Below are positions 6,951-14,126 of a stretch of DNA of 21,806 bases, piece by piece. Every line of letters starts with the position of its first letter. Position 1 is the first letter of the stretch. Position numbers and translations under genes: made by a program. Below the pieces are notes generated by a model. That model was not told where the DNA came from and did not search any database. It saw only the letters and a list, made by a program, of their open reading frames with translations. Source of the DNA: Candidatus Kapaibacterium sp. (GTDB taxonomy: Bacteria > Bacteroidota > Ignavibacteria > Palsa-1295); the NCBI GenBank assembly GCA_025450975.1, contig JANWLI010000061.1, positions 1 to 21,806 on the forward strand, given 5' to 3'.

Positions 6951-7637
6951 ATGAAAAAATCCTGGTTAGTCATCGGTAGTATTATCCTTCTTGTGCTCAT
7001 TCTTGTGTTTTGGGGCATTAGCAAATCGAACAGCCTCAATCTTAAGGACGAGAACATTCAGGCACAGCTTGGACAGCTCAATAATGTCTACCAGCAGCGT
7101 CTCGATCTTATTCCGAATCTCGTTGCGACCGTGCAAGGTGCTGCAACTGCGGAAAGGCAGACACTTGAGGCCGTTGTCAACGCCCGTGCTCGCGCTACCG
7201 GTATTACGCTCACCCCGGAAGCGTTGAAAGATCCGCAGGCTTTTGCCAACTTCCAGCAGATACAGGATCAGGTATCGAGCGCGATCTCACGCTTGCTCGT
7301 CTCGGTCGAAAAATATCCCGACCTCAAGAGCCAGGCAAATTTTTCGACGCTCATGAGCCAGATCGAAGGCATGGAAAGCCGTGTACGTATCGAGCGCAAT
7401 CGCTATAATGAGACGGTGCTTGAATACAATGCTTCGCTTCGTGTGTTTCCTGCGAGCCTCATTGCAGGCATGATGGGCTTTGAGCCGTACCAATACTTCC
7501 AGGCAGCACAAGGCGCGGAGAATGCGCCGAAGGTGGAATTCCCCGGCACGGAATCCCCGGCAGCAGATCCGGCGACTGCACCGCCTGCTCCAGAAGGAAC
7601 AAACAAAGGACCTGCACGCCCTGCACCTGCAAAATAA
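6951..7637 (+). CDS. lemA: LemA family protein
   Basis: A 228-residue LemA homologue: one N-terminal membrane helix (about residues 4-24) and then a long helical bundle exposed outside the cytoplasmic membrane. Family hallmarks are visible: LNNVYQQRLDLIPNLVATVQG, the ERQTLEAVVNARARAT helix, SRLLVSVEKYPDLKSQANF, and IEGMESRVRIERNRYNETVLEYN. A Pro/Ala-rich tail from about residue 198 is probably disordered. The role of LemA is poorly defined; in several bacteria it neighbours TPM-domain proteins, but none is seen here. It ends in a strong terminator and has about 110 bases upstream without a clear promoter, so it appears to be a single-gene unit. Confidence 0.93.
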   Translation: MKKSWLVIGSIILLVLILVFWGISKSNSLNLKDENIQAQLGQLNNVYQQRLDLIPNLVATVQGAATAERQTLEAVVNARARATGITLTPEALKDPQAFANFQQIQDQVSSAISRLLVSVEKYPDLKSQANFSTLMSQIEGMESRVRIERNRYNETVLEYNASLRVFPASLIAGMMGFEPYQYFQAAQGAENAPKVEFPGTESPAADPATAPPAPEGTNKGPARPAPAK

Positions 7638-7653
7638 ATGATTGAATGATCGT

Positions 7654-7695
7654 AAAAAGGTGGAATACGAGTTGCTCGCTTCCACCTTTTTCTTT
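7654..7695 (+). terminator. Intrinsic terminator of lemA
   Basis: A 12-bp stem, AAAAAGGTGGAA (7654-7665) / TTCCACCTTTTT (7680-7691), with an inner CGAG-TTG-CTCG extension and a T-rich 3' flank (TTTTTCTTT). The A-rich 5' side could make it work in both directions. Confidence 0.85.
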
Positions 7696-7719
7696 ACTGC
7701 TATTTAACTGCTACTGCTT

Positions 7720-8601
7720 GTGCCGAGATTTCTCAAACGCATCGTCCGTGGCCTGCTCCGTTTCTACCTGACAAATACTCCGGTCAGAAAGGGACGCTAT
7801 CCGCTTATGATGCTTTTTCATAAGCATGTCTCGGAGCCGATCACCGTCGAGGTGTCGACAAAAGATCGCGGGAAGATGCTGCTCGATCTCGAAGACGAAG
7901 CACAGTTTCCTCTGTACTATAATATTTATGAGTGGAAGGATACGCCAACGATCCGCACCTTAGTGCAAGGTTCGCGCATCGTGCTCGATATCGGCGGCAA
8001 CATCGGGCAGATGGCGATGCTCTTCATTCAGGACGCTAAGCAAGTCCACACCTTCGAGCCGATCCCCGAGAAAGCTGCGCGGCTTGCCGAGCAGATCAAG
8101 CTTAATGGTCTCGGCGACAGAGTCTTTGTGCACCGGCTTGCACTTTCTTCTGCACCCGGCATGATCAAGTTCGAACTGCCGACTGTGGAGAACGAAGGCA
8201 TCGGCAGCACGGTGATCCGCGGACTCAAAGATGCGCGCATCGTCGAAGTCGAAGCCGATACGCTCGATCGCTTTGTAGCGGCTCGAAAGATCGAAGACAT
8301 TGATTTCATCAAGATGGACATCGAAGGTGGCGAGCTCTTTGCACTTAAAGGCATGGAGCAGGTGCTCAGCGATGCAAAGCCTATCGTTATCCTCGAGATG
8401 ACACAGTCGATGATGGAAGCTGCCGGGTATGGTGCGAAAGATATCCTCGAGGTGATGGGGAAGTACGGCTATCGCGGTTATCGTTTTGAAAAGTCAGGTT
8501 TATCGGGTCCACACGATGTTATTCAGCCACAAAGCGAGAACTACTGCTTCCTTGCAGACAAGCATCTCTCGCGTTCGAATATTCAGGGCCTCTTAAAATA
8601 G
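7720..8601 (+). CDS. FkbM family SAM-dependent methyltransferase
   Basis: A 293-residue class I methyltransferase. It has the SAM-binding motif LDIGGNIG (89-96), the acidic end of strand 2 at HTFEP (110-114), and the FkbM signature DIDFIKMDIEGGE (193-205). FkbM members O-methylate sugars, polyketides or other small molecules; many sit in glycan clusters, but none is beside this gene. The substrate is unknown. The start is a GTG just after an in-frame TAA (7704-7706), so the protein cannot begin much earlier. The Arg/Lys-rich N-terminus may form an amphipathic helix. It is transcribed separately from lemA because a terminator intervenes; I see no clear promoter element of its own. Confidence 0.88.
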   Translation: MPRFLKRIVRGLLRFYLTNTPVRKGRYPLMMLFHKHVSEPITVEVSTKDRGKMLLDLEDEAQFPLYYNIYEWKDTPTIRTLVQGSRIVLDIGGNIGQMAMLFIQDAKQVHTFEPIPEKAARLAEQIKLNGLGDRVFVHRLALSSAPGMIKFELPTVENEGIGSTVIRGLKDARIVEVEADTLDRFVAARKIEDIDFIKMDIEGGELFALKGMEQVLSDAKPIVILEMTQSMMEAAGYGAKDILEVMGKYGYRGYRFEKSGLSGPHDVIQPQSENYCFLADKHLSRSNIQGLLK

Positions 8602-8665
8602 AATTTCTTCATCATACTGGAGTACTACCTCCGCTTCTAAATCGAACTGGCTCCGTCTCTGGCTG

Positions 8666-8673
8666 TAACTTTG
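8666..8673 (+). promoter_or_regulatory. -7 element (TAACTTTG) for the Asp-box T9SS gene
   Basis: An exact TAnnTTTG match, 33 nt before the start codon, in a 105-nt gap. No clear -33 element at the usual spacing. Confidence 0.45.
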
Positions 8674-8706
8674 TACGGCTTTGATGGTTCTGATACCTGA
8701 AATAGT

Positions 8707-10416
8707 ATGAAACTCCTTTTCGCTTTTCTCGCGCTCTGTATCGCAGTTTCTGCTCCATGTCAATGGCGGAAAGTGGCCGACGATCTCTTCTTCCCTTACA
8801 ATAATGGCTACCATTATGGTGGGGCGATCGTCCATGTCGATGGCATGGTCTGGGGAGGCATCTCAACACTCTACAGTTCGCCCGATACCGGAAAAACATG
8901 GACGGCCAATAGTCTTTCTATAGGGTCTTCGGACTTTATTTTTAGTGTTGACTTTTTCGATAAGAACAACGGCATCGTCATGCTATTCTATGGCGGTACC
9001 TTTATTACGAAAAACGGAGGATTGACATGGAGTAATCGGACAGATAATAAACATTTTCTGGGTGGTGTATTTGGAAGAACTGCCAATAATATTGTCTATG
9101 TGACCCGTCACGATCCGGACCCATACATTGGCGCGATCTCCACGTCAACCGACGGAGGCAGTACCTGGAAGGACCTTACCATTGAGACGGGCGGTGGAGG
9201 TGCGTATCATATAGTAAAAGGAGTTAACGGCAGACTGTATGTGCTCAGCCGTAATTGGGAGCCCGCGCCAAGGAAGTCGTATCTATATTACTCCGATGAT
9301 GATGGGAAGACTTGGGTCAAGCGAACTGCCAGGTTTGATTTCGATTGCTTCTCAATGGCAGTTTCCCGATGCGATCAGGATTTGATCTACGTGATCAATG
9401 AAGATTACAACGAGACGGCAAATGGTCTCAGTGAAGTATACCGCTCGACAAATGGCGGGGTTTCTTTCGATACCGTGATTAAGGCAAACGCCGCACAACT
9501 TACCGGATTTGGTGTGACGACCCGTAATGCAGTCTACATGCAAACGTTCGATTCGACCATCTTGCGTTCGACCGATGAGGGGACGACATGGAAGCCGATC
9601 GGCGGACCGAACAACTATCATGACACCCGCATGCTCTGCGCGATCGACGATAATCTTCTCCTTGCATCCGATTTCAACGGGAACATCTGGCGAACCGATA
9701 ATAGCGGAGGTGATTCGGTGTTCGGCATTCCCGATTCGCCGATCCAACAGACTATTTCGACACCACGCTCGATCATCGAACCGCTTTCCAGTGCGGAGAT
9801 CCTTGTGCCCATAACGTTAGTCAACAAGCTCGCCCCAAAAGGATTTGACCTTGTTGTTCACTATGATTCTATTAGCTATGAGTATTTAGGGACCTTTGCA
9901 AAAAATGGCGACAGGATCGACGTAACTGCAAAGAGTTGGCCTGGCCGCGCATTGGTACGATTCAGGTCCACCGATATTGCGCCGGGAACGAGCACCATTG
10001 GCTACACACGTGTAAAGATCAAATGGCATGAGCCGTTCTGCGACGTTATCCGATTCGATTCGGCATCGTCTACCATGGAGGGATGTGCAACGATCGAATG
10101 GAAATCGTCACAGACGATCGTCGGCAACTATCCGAGTTGCGTCCTCTCTGTTCCCAATAGTCCGTCGCGACCGATCAGTTTTCTTGTTCAACCAAATCCA
10201 TCGAATGGTATATACTCATTGTCAAGTACTGATGAGTTGACCGATGTTTCGGTGCTCGTCCTCGACGTCCTTGGCAAAGTGGTCCATGAACAGACAGGGA
10301 ATATTCACCCCGGCGTGCCGATGACGGTCGATCTCACTCAGGAATCGGCAGGTGCATACTATTTGCGTTTGCAATGTGAGAGCGGGGTTCAGACCATTAA
10401 GTTGGTAAAGAACTAA
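8707..10416 (+). CDS. Secreted Asp-box (BNR) repeat protein with T9SS sorting domain
   Basis: A 569-residue secreted protein. A signal peptide covers about residues 1-18. Six Asp-box motifs (S-x-D-x-G-x-T-W type) follow, starting near residues 57, 101, 147, 196, 247 and 288, for example STDGGSTW and SDDDGKTW. These mark a beta-propeller of the sortilin/BNR or photosystem-stability-factor kind. An Ig-like beta domain spans about 340-480. The end, from about 490, is a T9SS type A sorting domain: FLVQPNPSNG, VLVLDVLGKVV, GAYYLRL and a terminal VKN. It should be exported by T9SS to the surface or medium. Asp boxes do not themselves imply sialidase activity, and no catalytic set is seen. The hairpin downstream is better explained as the thrS attenuator. 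Confidence 0.85.
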   Translation: MKLLFAFLALCIAVSAPCQWRKVADDLFFPYNNGYHYGGAIVHVDGMVWGGISTLYSSPDTGKTWTANSLSIGSSDFIFSVDFFDKNNGIVMLFYGGTFITKNGGLTWSNRTDNKHFLGGVFGRTANNIVYVTRHDPDPYIGAISTSTDGGSTWKDLTIETGGGGAYHIVKGVNGRLYVLSRNWEPAPRKSYLYYSDDDGKTWVKRTARFDFDCFSMAVSRCDQDLIYVINEDYNETANGLSEVYRSTNGGVSFDTVIKANAAQLTGFGVTTRNAVYMQTFDSTILRSTDEGTTWKPIGGPNNYHDTRMLCAIDDNLLLASDFNGNIWRTDNSGGDSVFGIPDSPIQQTISTPRSIIEPLSSAEILVPITLVNKLAPKGFDLVVHYDSISYEYLGTFAKNGDRIDVTAKSWPGRALVRFRSTDIAPGTSTIGYTRVKIKWHEPFCDVIRFDSASSTMEGCATIEWKSSQTIVGNYPSCVLSVPNSPSRPISFLVQPNPSNGIYSLSSTDELTDVSVLVLDVLGKVVHEQTGNIHPGVPMTVDLTQESAGAYYLRLQCESGVQTIKLVKN

Positions 10417-10459
10417 GAGAAGGGAACCTGCTTCGTTCTCCGCTAGGTTAGTTAAAGAG

Positions 10460-10525
10460 ATGAATGCTACACTTACGACGACGTTGACGCTCACGACCAC
10501 CCGGTCGGCGTCTGCTCATGCGTGA
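10460..10525 (+). CDS. Threonine-rich leader peptide of thrS
   Basis: A 21-codon ORF, ATG to TGA, whose product begins MNATLTTTLTLTTT and ends in Arg-Ser-Ala-Ser-Ala-His-Ala. Eight of 21 codons are Thr (one ACA, five ACG, two ACC), seven of them within codons 6-14. It lies 106 bases before threonyl-tRNA synthetase and just before an intrinsic terminator. Length and Thr count equal those of the E. coli thrL leader peptide, from memory. The role is as a sensor: ribosome stalling at Thr codons when charged tRNA-Thr is scarce would change folding of the downstream RNA. AAAGAG before the ATG could be a weak ribosome site, and TAGGTTAG at 10444-10451 is one base off TAnnTTTG. It is too short for usual gene calling. 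Chance origin is possible but unlikely given its position. Confidence 0.8.
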   Translation: MNATLTTTLTLTTTRSASAHA

Positions 10526-10587
10526 ATGTAGTGATACGTTTTTTCAGCATAAAGGGCAGACCATCGGTGTCTGCCCTTTCTGTTTTT
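10486..10587 (+). promoter_or_regulatory. Transcription attenuator of thrS (1:2, 2:3 and 3:4 hairpins)
   Basis: Three competing pairings are visible. Stem 1:2 pairs GACGC (10486-10490) and CGACC (10494-10498) with GGTCG (10503-10507) and GCGTC (10508-10512), with loop ACCC; its left arm is made of Thr codons. Stem 2:3 pairs GTCTGCTC (10510-10517) with GGGCAGAC (10554-10561), eight pairs including one G-U. Stem 3:4, the terminator, pairs AAAGGGCAGA (10551-10560) with TCTGCCCTTT (10570-10579), followed by CTGTTTTT. Forming 2:3 destroys both other stems. A ribosome at the leader stop (10523) would cover segment 2 and allow termination; one stalled on Thr codons would cover segment 1 and allow 2:3, giving read-through into thrS. 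The mechanism is inferred by analogy with classical amino acid attenuators. Confidence 0.78.
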
Positions 10588-10609
10588 AGCAGGATAGAAT
10601 TCAAATACG

Positions 10610-10623
10610 GCTCTGTTAAGAGC
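10610..10623 (+). promoter_or_regulatory. Small hairpin before the thrS start codon
   Basis: GCTCT-GTTA-AGAGC, a 5-bp stem ending 8 nt before the thrS ATG. It could affect ribosome access, but it is short enough to occur by chance. Confidence 0.25.
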
Positions 10624-10631
10624 GCTACAAT

Positions 10632-12572
10632 ATGAGCTCAGAGAACATCAAGATCACCTTTCCGGACGGCAACGTCCGCGAGTACCCGCGCGGCACCAGT
10701 GGCTGGCAGATCGCCGAAAGCATCTCGCCGCGCCTGGCGCACGTTTCACTTGGCATTATTGCCAATAATCAGCCGTACGATCTGGCAACGCCGATCGAAG
10801 AGGATGCTGCCGTTCGTATCCTCAAGTGGGAAGACGACGAAGGCAAGGGCATCTTCTGGCATTCGAGTGCCCACTTAATGGCCGAAGCTGTCGAGGCGCT
10901 CTATCCCGGCACACGATTCGGCATCGGACCGCCGATCGAAACCGGCTGGTACTATGACATGGAATTACCGGAAGGCGTCAAGCTCAAACCCGAAGATCTT
11001 CCGGCCATCGATGCAAAGATGCTCGAACTTGCCGAGCGCGACGTGCAGTACAAACGCATTCCGATGGAGTGGGATAAAGCGGTTGAGTACTTCAAAGAGA
11101 AAGGCGACTGGCTCAAGCTCGAATTGCTCGAAGGCCTCAAAGGACAGCCGATCACATTTTACGAGCAGGGAAACTTCACCGATCTCTGCCGCGGCACACA
11201 CGTGCCTTCGACCGGTAAGATCAAATTTCCGAAGATACTCTCCATCGCCGGCGCATACTGGCGCGGCGATGTTACACGTCCGATGCTTACCCGACTCTAT
11301 GGCGTAAGTTTTCCGACGAAGAAAGAACTTGACGCATTCATCACCGCTCGTGAAGAAGCGGAGAAGCGCGATCACCGCAAGCTTGGCAAAGAGCTTGAGC
11401 TCTACATGATCACACCGAAGATCGGTGGCGGACTTCCGGTCTGGTTGCCGAATGGCGCCGTCGTGCGCAACCAGCTCGAAGCCTTCCTGCGTAAGGCTCA
11501 GCAGCGTATGGGATATCTGCAGGTTGTGACGCCGCATATCGGGAATATCGAACTCTACAAGACAAGCGGACACTATCCGTACTACAAGGATAGCCAGTTC
11601 ACACCGATCGATGTTGACGACGAGCAGTATCTGCTCAAGCCGATGAACTGCCCGCATCATCACATGATCTATGCATCGAAGCCGAGATCGTATCGCGATC
11701 TTCCGTTGCGTCTGGCAGAGTTCGGTACGGTCTACCGTTACGAGCAGTCGGGCGAGCTCAACGGTCTTTCGCGTGTGCGTAGCTTCACACAAGATGATGC
11801 CCACATTTACATGATGCCTGAGCAACTCAAATCTGAGTTGTGCAATGTGATCGAACTCACACAGTTCGTATCGAGAGCACTCGGCTTTACCGACTTCAAG
11901 ATTCGCTTGTCATTCCGTGATCCGGAGAACACGACGAAGTATGGTGGCAACGACGAGCAGTGGATCCAGGCAGAGCGTGACATCAAAGAAGCTGCCGACC
12001 TGATGAAGCTCGATTACAACATCGGCATTGGCGAAGCTGCGTTCTACGGTCCGAAGATCGACTTCATGCTCAAGGACGCTCTTGGCAGAAGCTGGCAGCT
12101 TGGCACTGTGCAGGTTGACTACGTCATGCCTGAGCGGTTCGATCTTGAATACATTGGGTCGGACAACCAGAAGCATCGCCCGGTCATCATCCACCGTGCA
12201 CCGTTCGGCTCGTTCGAGCGATTTATCAGCTTGCTCATCGAGCACTATGCCGGTAACTTCCCGGTCTGGCTCGCTCCCGTACAGGTTGCCGTGCTGCCGA
12301 TCACCGACGCGCAGGCCGGATATGCTGAGGAGATCCTGACGAAGCTGAAGGATGCCGGAATTCGCGCTGTTTTGGACGCTTCGAGTGAGAAGATCAACTC
12401 CAAGATCCGCGACCAGGAGGTGATGAAAGTCCCCTTGATGTTCGTCATCGGAGCGAAGGAGGCCGAAGCCCGTTCGGTGGCCCTCAGACGTCACGGAAAG
12501 GGCAATATTGGAACGATTACGCTCGATGAGGCATTATCTACCGTCTTCGCCGAAAGTGCGCTTCCGGCGTAG
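10632..12572 (+). CDS. thrS: Threonyl-tRNA synthetase
   Basis: Charges tRNA-Thr in the cytoplasm and edits mischarged Ser-tRNA-Thr. The 646-residue protein is full length. The N-terminal TGS domain covers about residues 4-65. The editing domain carries HSSAH (His77, His81) and DLCRGTH (Cys186, His190), the expected editing residues. The class II catalytic core has motif 2 around TVYRYEQSGELNGLSRVRSF, and motif 3 at IHRAPFGSFERF. The three zinc ligands that read threonine are present: Cys340 in KPMNCP, His391 and His521. The C-terminal anticodon-binding domain follows APVQVAVLP. The start ATG is 106 bases after a Thr-rich leader ORF with attenuator, so expression probably follows Thr-tRNA charging. 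No terminator separates it from infC. Confidence 0.97.
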   Translation: MSSENIKITFPDGNVREYPRGTSGWQIAESISPRLAHVSLGIIANNQPYDLATPIEEDAAVRILKWEDDEGKGIFWHSSAHLMAEAVEALYPGTRFGIGPPIETGWYYDMELPEGVKLKPEDLPAIDAKMLELAERDVQYKRIPMEWDKAVEYFKEKGDWLKLELLEGLKGQPITFYEQGNFTDLCRGTHVPSTGKIKFPKILSIAGAYWRGDVTRPMLTRLYGVSFPTKKELDAFITAREEAEKRDHRKLGKELELYMITPKIGGGLPVWLPNGAVVRNQLEAFLRKAQQRMGYLQVVTPHIGNIELYKTSGHYPYYKDSQFTPIDVDDEQYLLKPMNCPHHHMIYASKPRSYRDLPLRLAEFGTVYRYEQSGELNGLSRVRSFTQDDAHIYMMPEQLKSELCNVIELTQFVSRALGFTDFKIRLSFRDPENTTKYGGNDEQWIQAERDIKEAADLMKLDYNIGIGEAAFYGPKIDFMLKDALGRSWQLGTVQVDYVMPERFDLEYIGSDNQKHRPVIIHRAPFGSFERFISLLIEHYAGNFPVWLAPVQVAVLPITDAQAGYAEEILTKLKDAGIRAVLDASSEKINSKIRDQEVMKVPLMFVIGAKEAEARSVALRRHGKGNIGTITLDEALSTVFAESALPA

Positions 12573-12644
12573 AGTTATTGTGTTTATTTTCCCGAAAAAA
12601 GGATAATCAGGTATTGACGCCGTTAAATTTTAATCGTCTTTTGA

Positions 12645-13406
12645 ATGGCTAAAAAAATTAGCCTTCCTCCGTCGACAGCGGGTTCATCAGCTGCTCCAGC
12701 ACCCCGGCCGCCAAGCGGCAGGCAGAGTAGGTTTAGCCGAGAAATGCCGGTCAAGAATGCCGGTGTACGTCTGAATGAGCAGATCCGCGTTCCGCAGATC
12801 CGCGTCATCGACGACGATGGTCCTGTAGGTGTGATGTCGCCACAGGAAGCGATGAAGCTCGCGCAAGAGCGTGGTGTCGACCTGGTAGAAATTGCGCCGA
12901 CGGCTGTGCCGCCGGTCTGCAAACTGATCGATTTTGGGAAGTGGCGCTATGAGCAGCAAAAGCGTGAACGCCAGATCAAGGCAACACAGCATAAGCAGCT
13001 CATCAAGGAATTACGATTCCGCCACGATACGGATACGCACGACTTCGATTTCAAACTTCGCCATGCGAAGGAGTGGATCGGAGAAGGACATAAGGTGAAG
13101 GCCACCGTTATGTTTCGCGGACGAGAGATCGTCTATAAAGAATTCGGCGAGCAGCTCCTGAGACGTTTTCAGGAAGCACTCTCGGATGTTGCGAAGCTCG
13201 ACGGACCGCTTTCGCTGACCGGCAAGCTCATGACGGCAATGTTCACGCCACTCGGTGGTAAGAAGAAGGCCGCAGATAAAAAGCCGGATGGCGAAAAGCC
13301 ACAGCAGAAAAAAGAGAAGAGCGAATTCGCTGAGAAGCTTGAGAAAGCAGCAGGCGTACAGCCTGAACAGCAAGTGGAATCGCCCGAACAAAGTTTAGGA
13401 AGTTAG
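12645..13406 (+). CDS. infC: Translation initiation factor IF-3
   Basis: IF-3 binds the 30S subunit, prevents premature joining with 50S and checks start codon and initiator tRNA. The conserved N-domain begins at about residue 39 (NAGVRLNEQIRVPQIRVID) with EAMKLAQERGVDLVEIAPTAVPPVCKLIDFGKWRYEQ. The linker and C-domain follow, with KELRFRHDTDTHDFDFKLRHAKEWIGEGHKVKATVMFRGREI in pieces. At 253 residues it is much longer than the common 170-200. It has about 38 extra residues at the N-terminus, rich in Ser, Pro and Ala, and a charged Lys/Glu/Gln tail of about 45. It starts with ATG rather than the AUU of E. coli infC, so start-codon-based autoregulation is not evident. The 72-base gap after thrS holds no terminator; rpmI starts 4 bases after the stop. 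Confidence 0.95.
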   Translation: MAKKISLPPSTAGSSAAPAPRPPSGRQSRFSREMPVKNAGVRLNEQIRVPQIRVIDDDGPVGVMSPQEAMKLAQERGVDLVEIAPTAVPPVCKLIDFGKWRYEQQKRERQIKATQHKQLIKELRFRHDTDTHDFDFKLRHAKEWIGEGHKVKATVMFRGREIVYKEFGEQLLRRFQEALSDVAKLDGPLSLTGKLMTAMFTPLGGKKKAADKKPDGEKPQQKKEKSEFAEKLEKAAGVQPEQQVESPEQSLGS

Positions 13407-13410
13407 AATC

Positions 13411-13605
13411 ATGCCAAAGACAAAGACACATTCAGGCGCAAAGAAGCGCTTTTCGGTTACCGGCACCGGTCGCGTTAAACGCGAGAAGCCATATCATGGG
13501 CACATGCTGACCTCGAAGACGAAGAAGCGCAAGCGCTCGCTCCGTCAGTCGACGCTTGTCTCCAAGACCGAGGATTACAAGATCAAAATGCTTCTCGGCC
13601 AATAA
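13411..13605 (+). CDS. rpmI: 50S ribosomal protein bL35
   Basis: A 64-residue, strongly basic protein of the large ribosomal subunit. The start MPKTKTHSGAKKRFSVTGTG and the segment GHMLTSKTKKRKRSLR are hallmarks of bL35. The length is normal. It lies four bases after infC, as in most bacteria, and is followed at 101 bases by rplT. Expression probably depends on the thrS-infC transcript. Confidence 0.97.
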   Translation: MPKTKTHSGAKKRFSVTGTGRVKREKPYHGHMLTSKTKKRKRSLRQSTLVSKTEDYKIKMLLGQ

Positions 13606-13615
13606 GTTTATTCCA

Positions 13616-13674
13616 GTCGTGTGGAGCGCTCGTCATGAGCGGTCTGCGAAAGTGGATTCAGATGCTTGCACGAC
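13616..13674 (+). promoter_or_regulatory. Structured rpmI-rplT spacer, possible bL20 autoregulatory site
   Basis: The 101-base spacer can form a closing stem GTCGTG (13616-13621) / CACGAC (13669-13674) around an inner hairpin CGCTC (13627-13631) / GAGCG (13637-13641) with loop GTCAT. bL20 represses its own operon in E. coli and Bacillus by binding an RNA that mimics its rRNA site. A similar role here is conjecture; I could not match the bases to that site. Confidence 0.3.
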
Positions 13675-13706
13675 ACATTATTCATTAATTAAAGAAAATC
13701 TGAACA

Positions 13707-14057
13707 ATGCCTCGCGCAACTAACCTGCCGGCCTCCAGGCGCCGGAAAAAGAAACTCCTCAAAGAGGCCAAAGGCTTCTTTGGCATGCGTAGCAACGTCT
13801 TAACCGTTGCCAAGCATCACGTTGATAAAGCTCGTCAATATGCCTACCGCGATCGCCGCGCACGTCGCCGCGAATTCCGGGCATTGTGGATCATTCGTAT
13901 CAATGCTGCAGCACGCGTCAATGGCACGAGCTATTCTCGTCTGATGGGAGCCTTCGCCAAGAGCGGGATCACCATCAACCGTAAACTCCTCGCCGATATG
14001 GCAGTGCGCAATGCCGATGCATTCGCAGCACTCGTCAAGGCAAGCGGAGTGAAATAG
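13707..14057 (+). CDS. rplT: 50S ribosomal protein bL20
   Basis: A 116-residue large-subunit assembly protein that binds 23S rRNA early. Hallmarks are an N-terminal basic extension (LPASRRRKKKLLKEAKGFFGMRSNVLTVAKHHVDKA in parts), YAYRDRRARRREFRALWIIRINAAAR, and SRLMGAFAKSGITINRKLLADMAV. Length and order are typical. It ends the thrS-infC-rpmI-rplT unit, as a strong terminator starts 24 bases after the stop. In many relatives pheS follows directly; here a reversed gene intervenes. Confidence 0.97.
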   Translation: MPRATNLPASRRRKKKLLKEAKGFFGMRSNVLTVAKHHVDKARQYAYRDRRARRREFRALWIIRINAAARVNGTSYSRLMGAFAKSGITINRKLLADMAVRNADAFAALVKASGVK

Positions 14058-14080
14058 TATTACTTCTTCGCATCATCAAG

Positions 14081-14112
14081 AAAGCGGGCCGGAAGGTCCG
14101 CTTTTTTTTTAT
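14081..14112 (+). terminator. Intrinsic terminator of the thrS-rplT operon
   Basis: A 10-bp stem, AAAGCGGGCC / GGTCCGCTTT (one G-T pair), tetraloop GGAA, followed by nine or ten T. It lies between convergent genes. From the minus side the flank is TTTCTTGATG, so it may end the opposing gene only weakly. Confidence 0.92.
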
Positions 14113-14126
14113 TGATATCAACTTCC

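Noticed and set aside
8707..10416. Sialidase annotation from the Asp-box repeats
   Set aside because: Asp boxes occur in many beta-propellers; no catalytic Arg triad or RIP motif is visible, and the protein looks like a generic T9SS cargo.
10551..10587. Hairpin taken simply as the terminator of the T9SS Asp-box gene
   Set aside because: It lies 134 bases past that stop, directly after a Thr-codon-rich ORF, and its left arm pairs alternatively with 10510-10517, so an attenuator is the better reading, though it may also end the upstream transcript.
10417..10631. T-box riboswitch before thrS
   Set aside because: No T-box sequence (AGGGTGGNACCGCG) or specifier stem is seen; the Thr-rich ORF and competing stems explain the region better.
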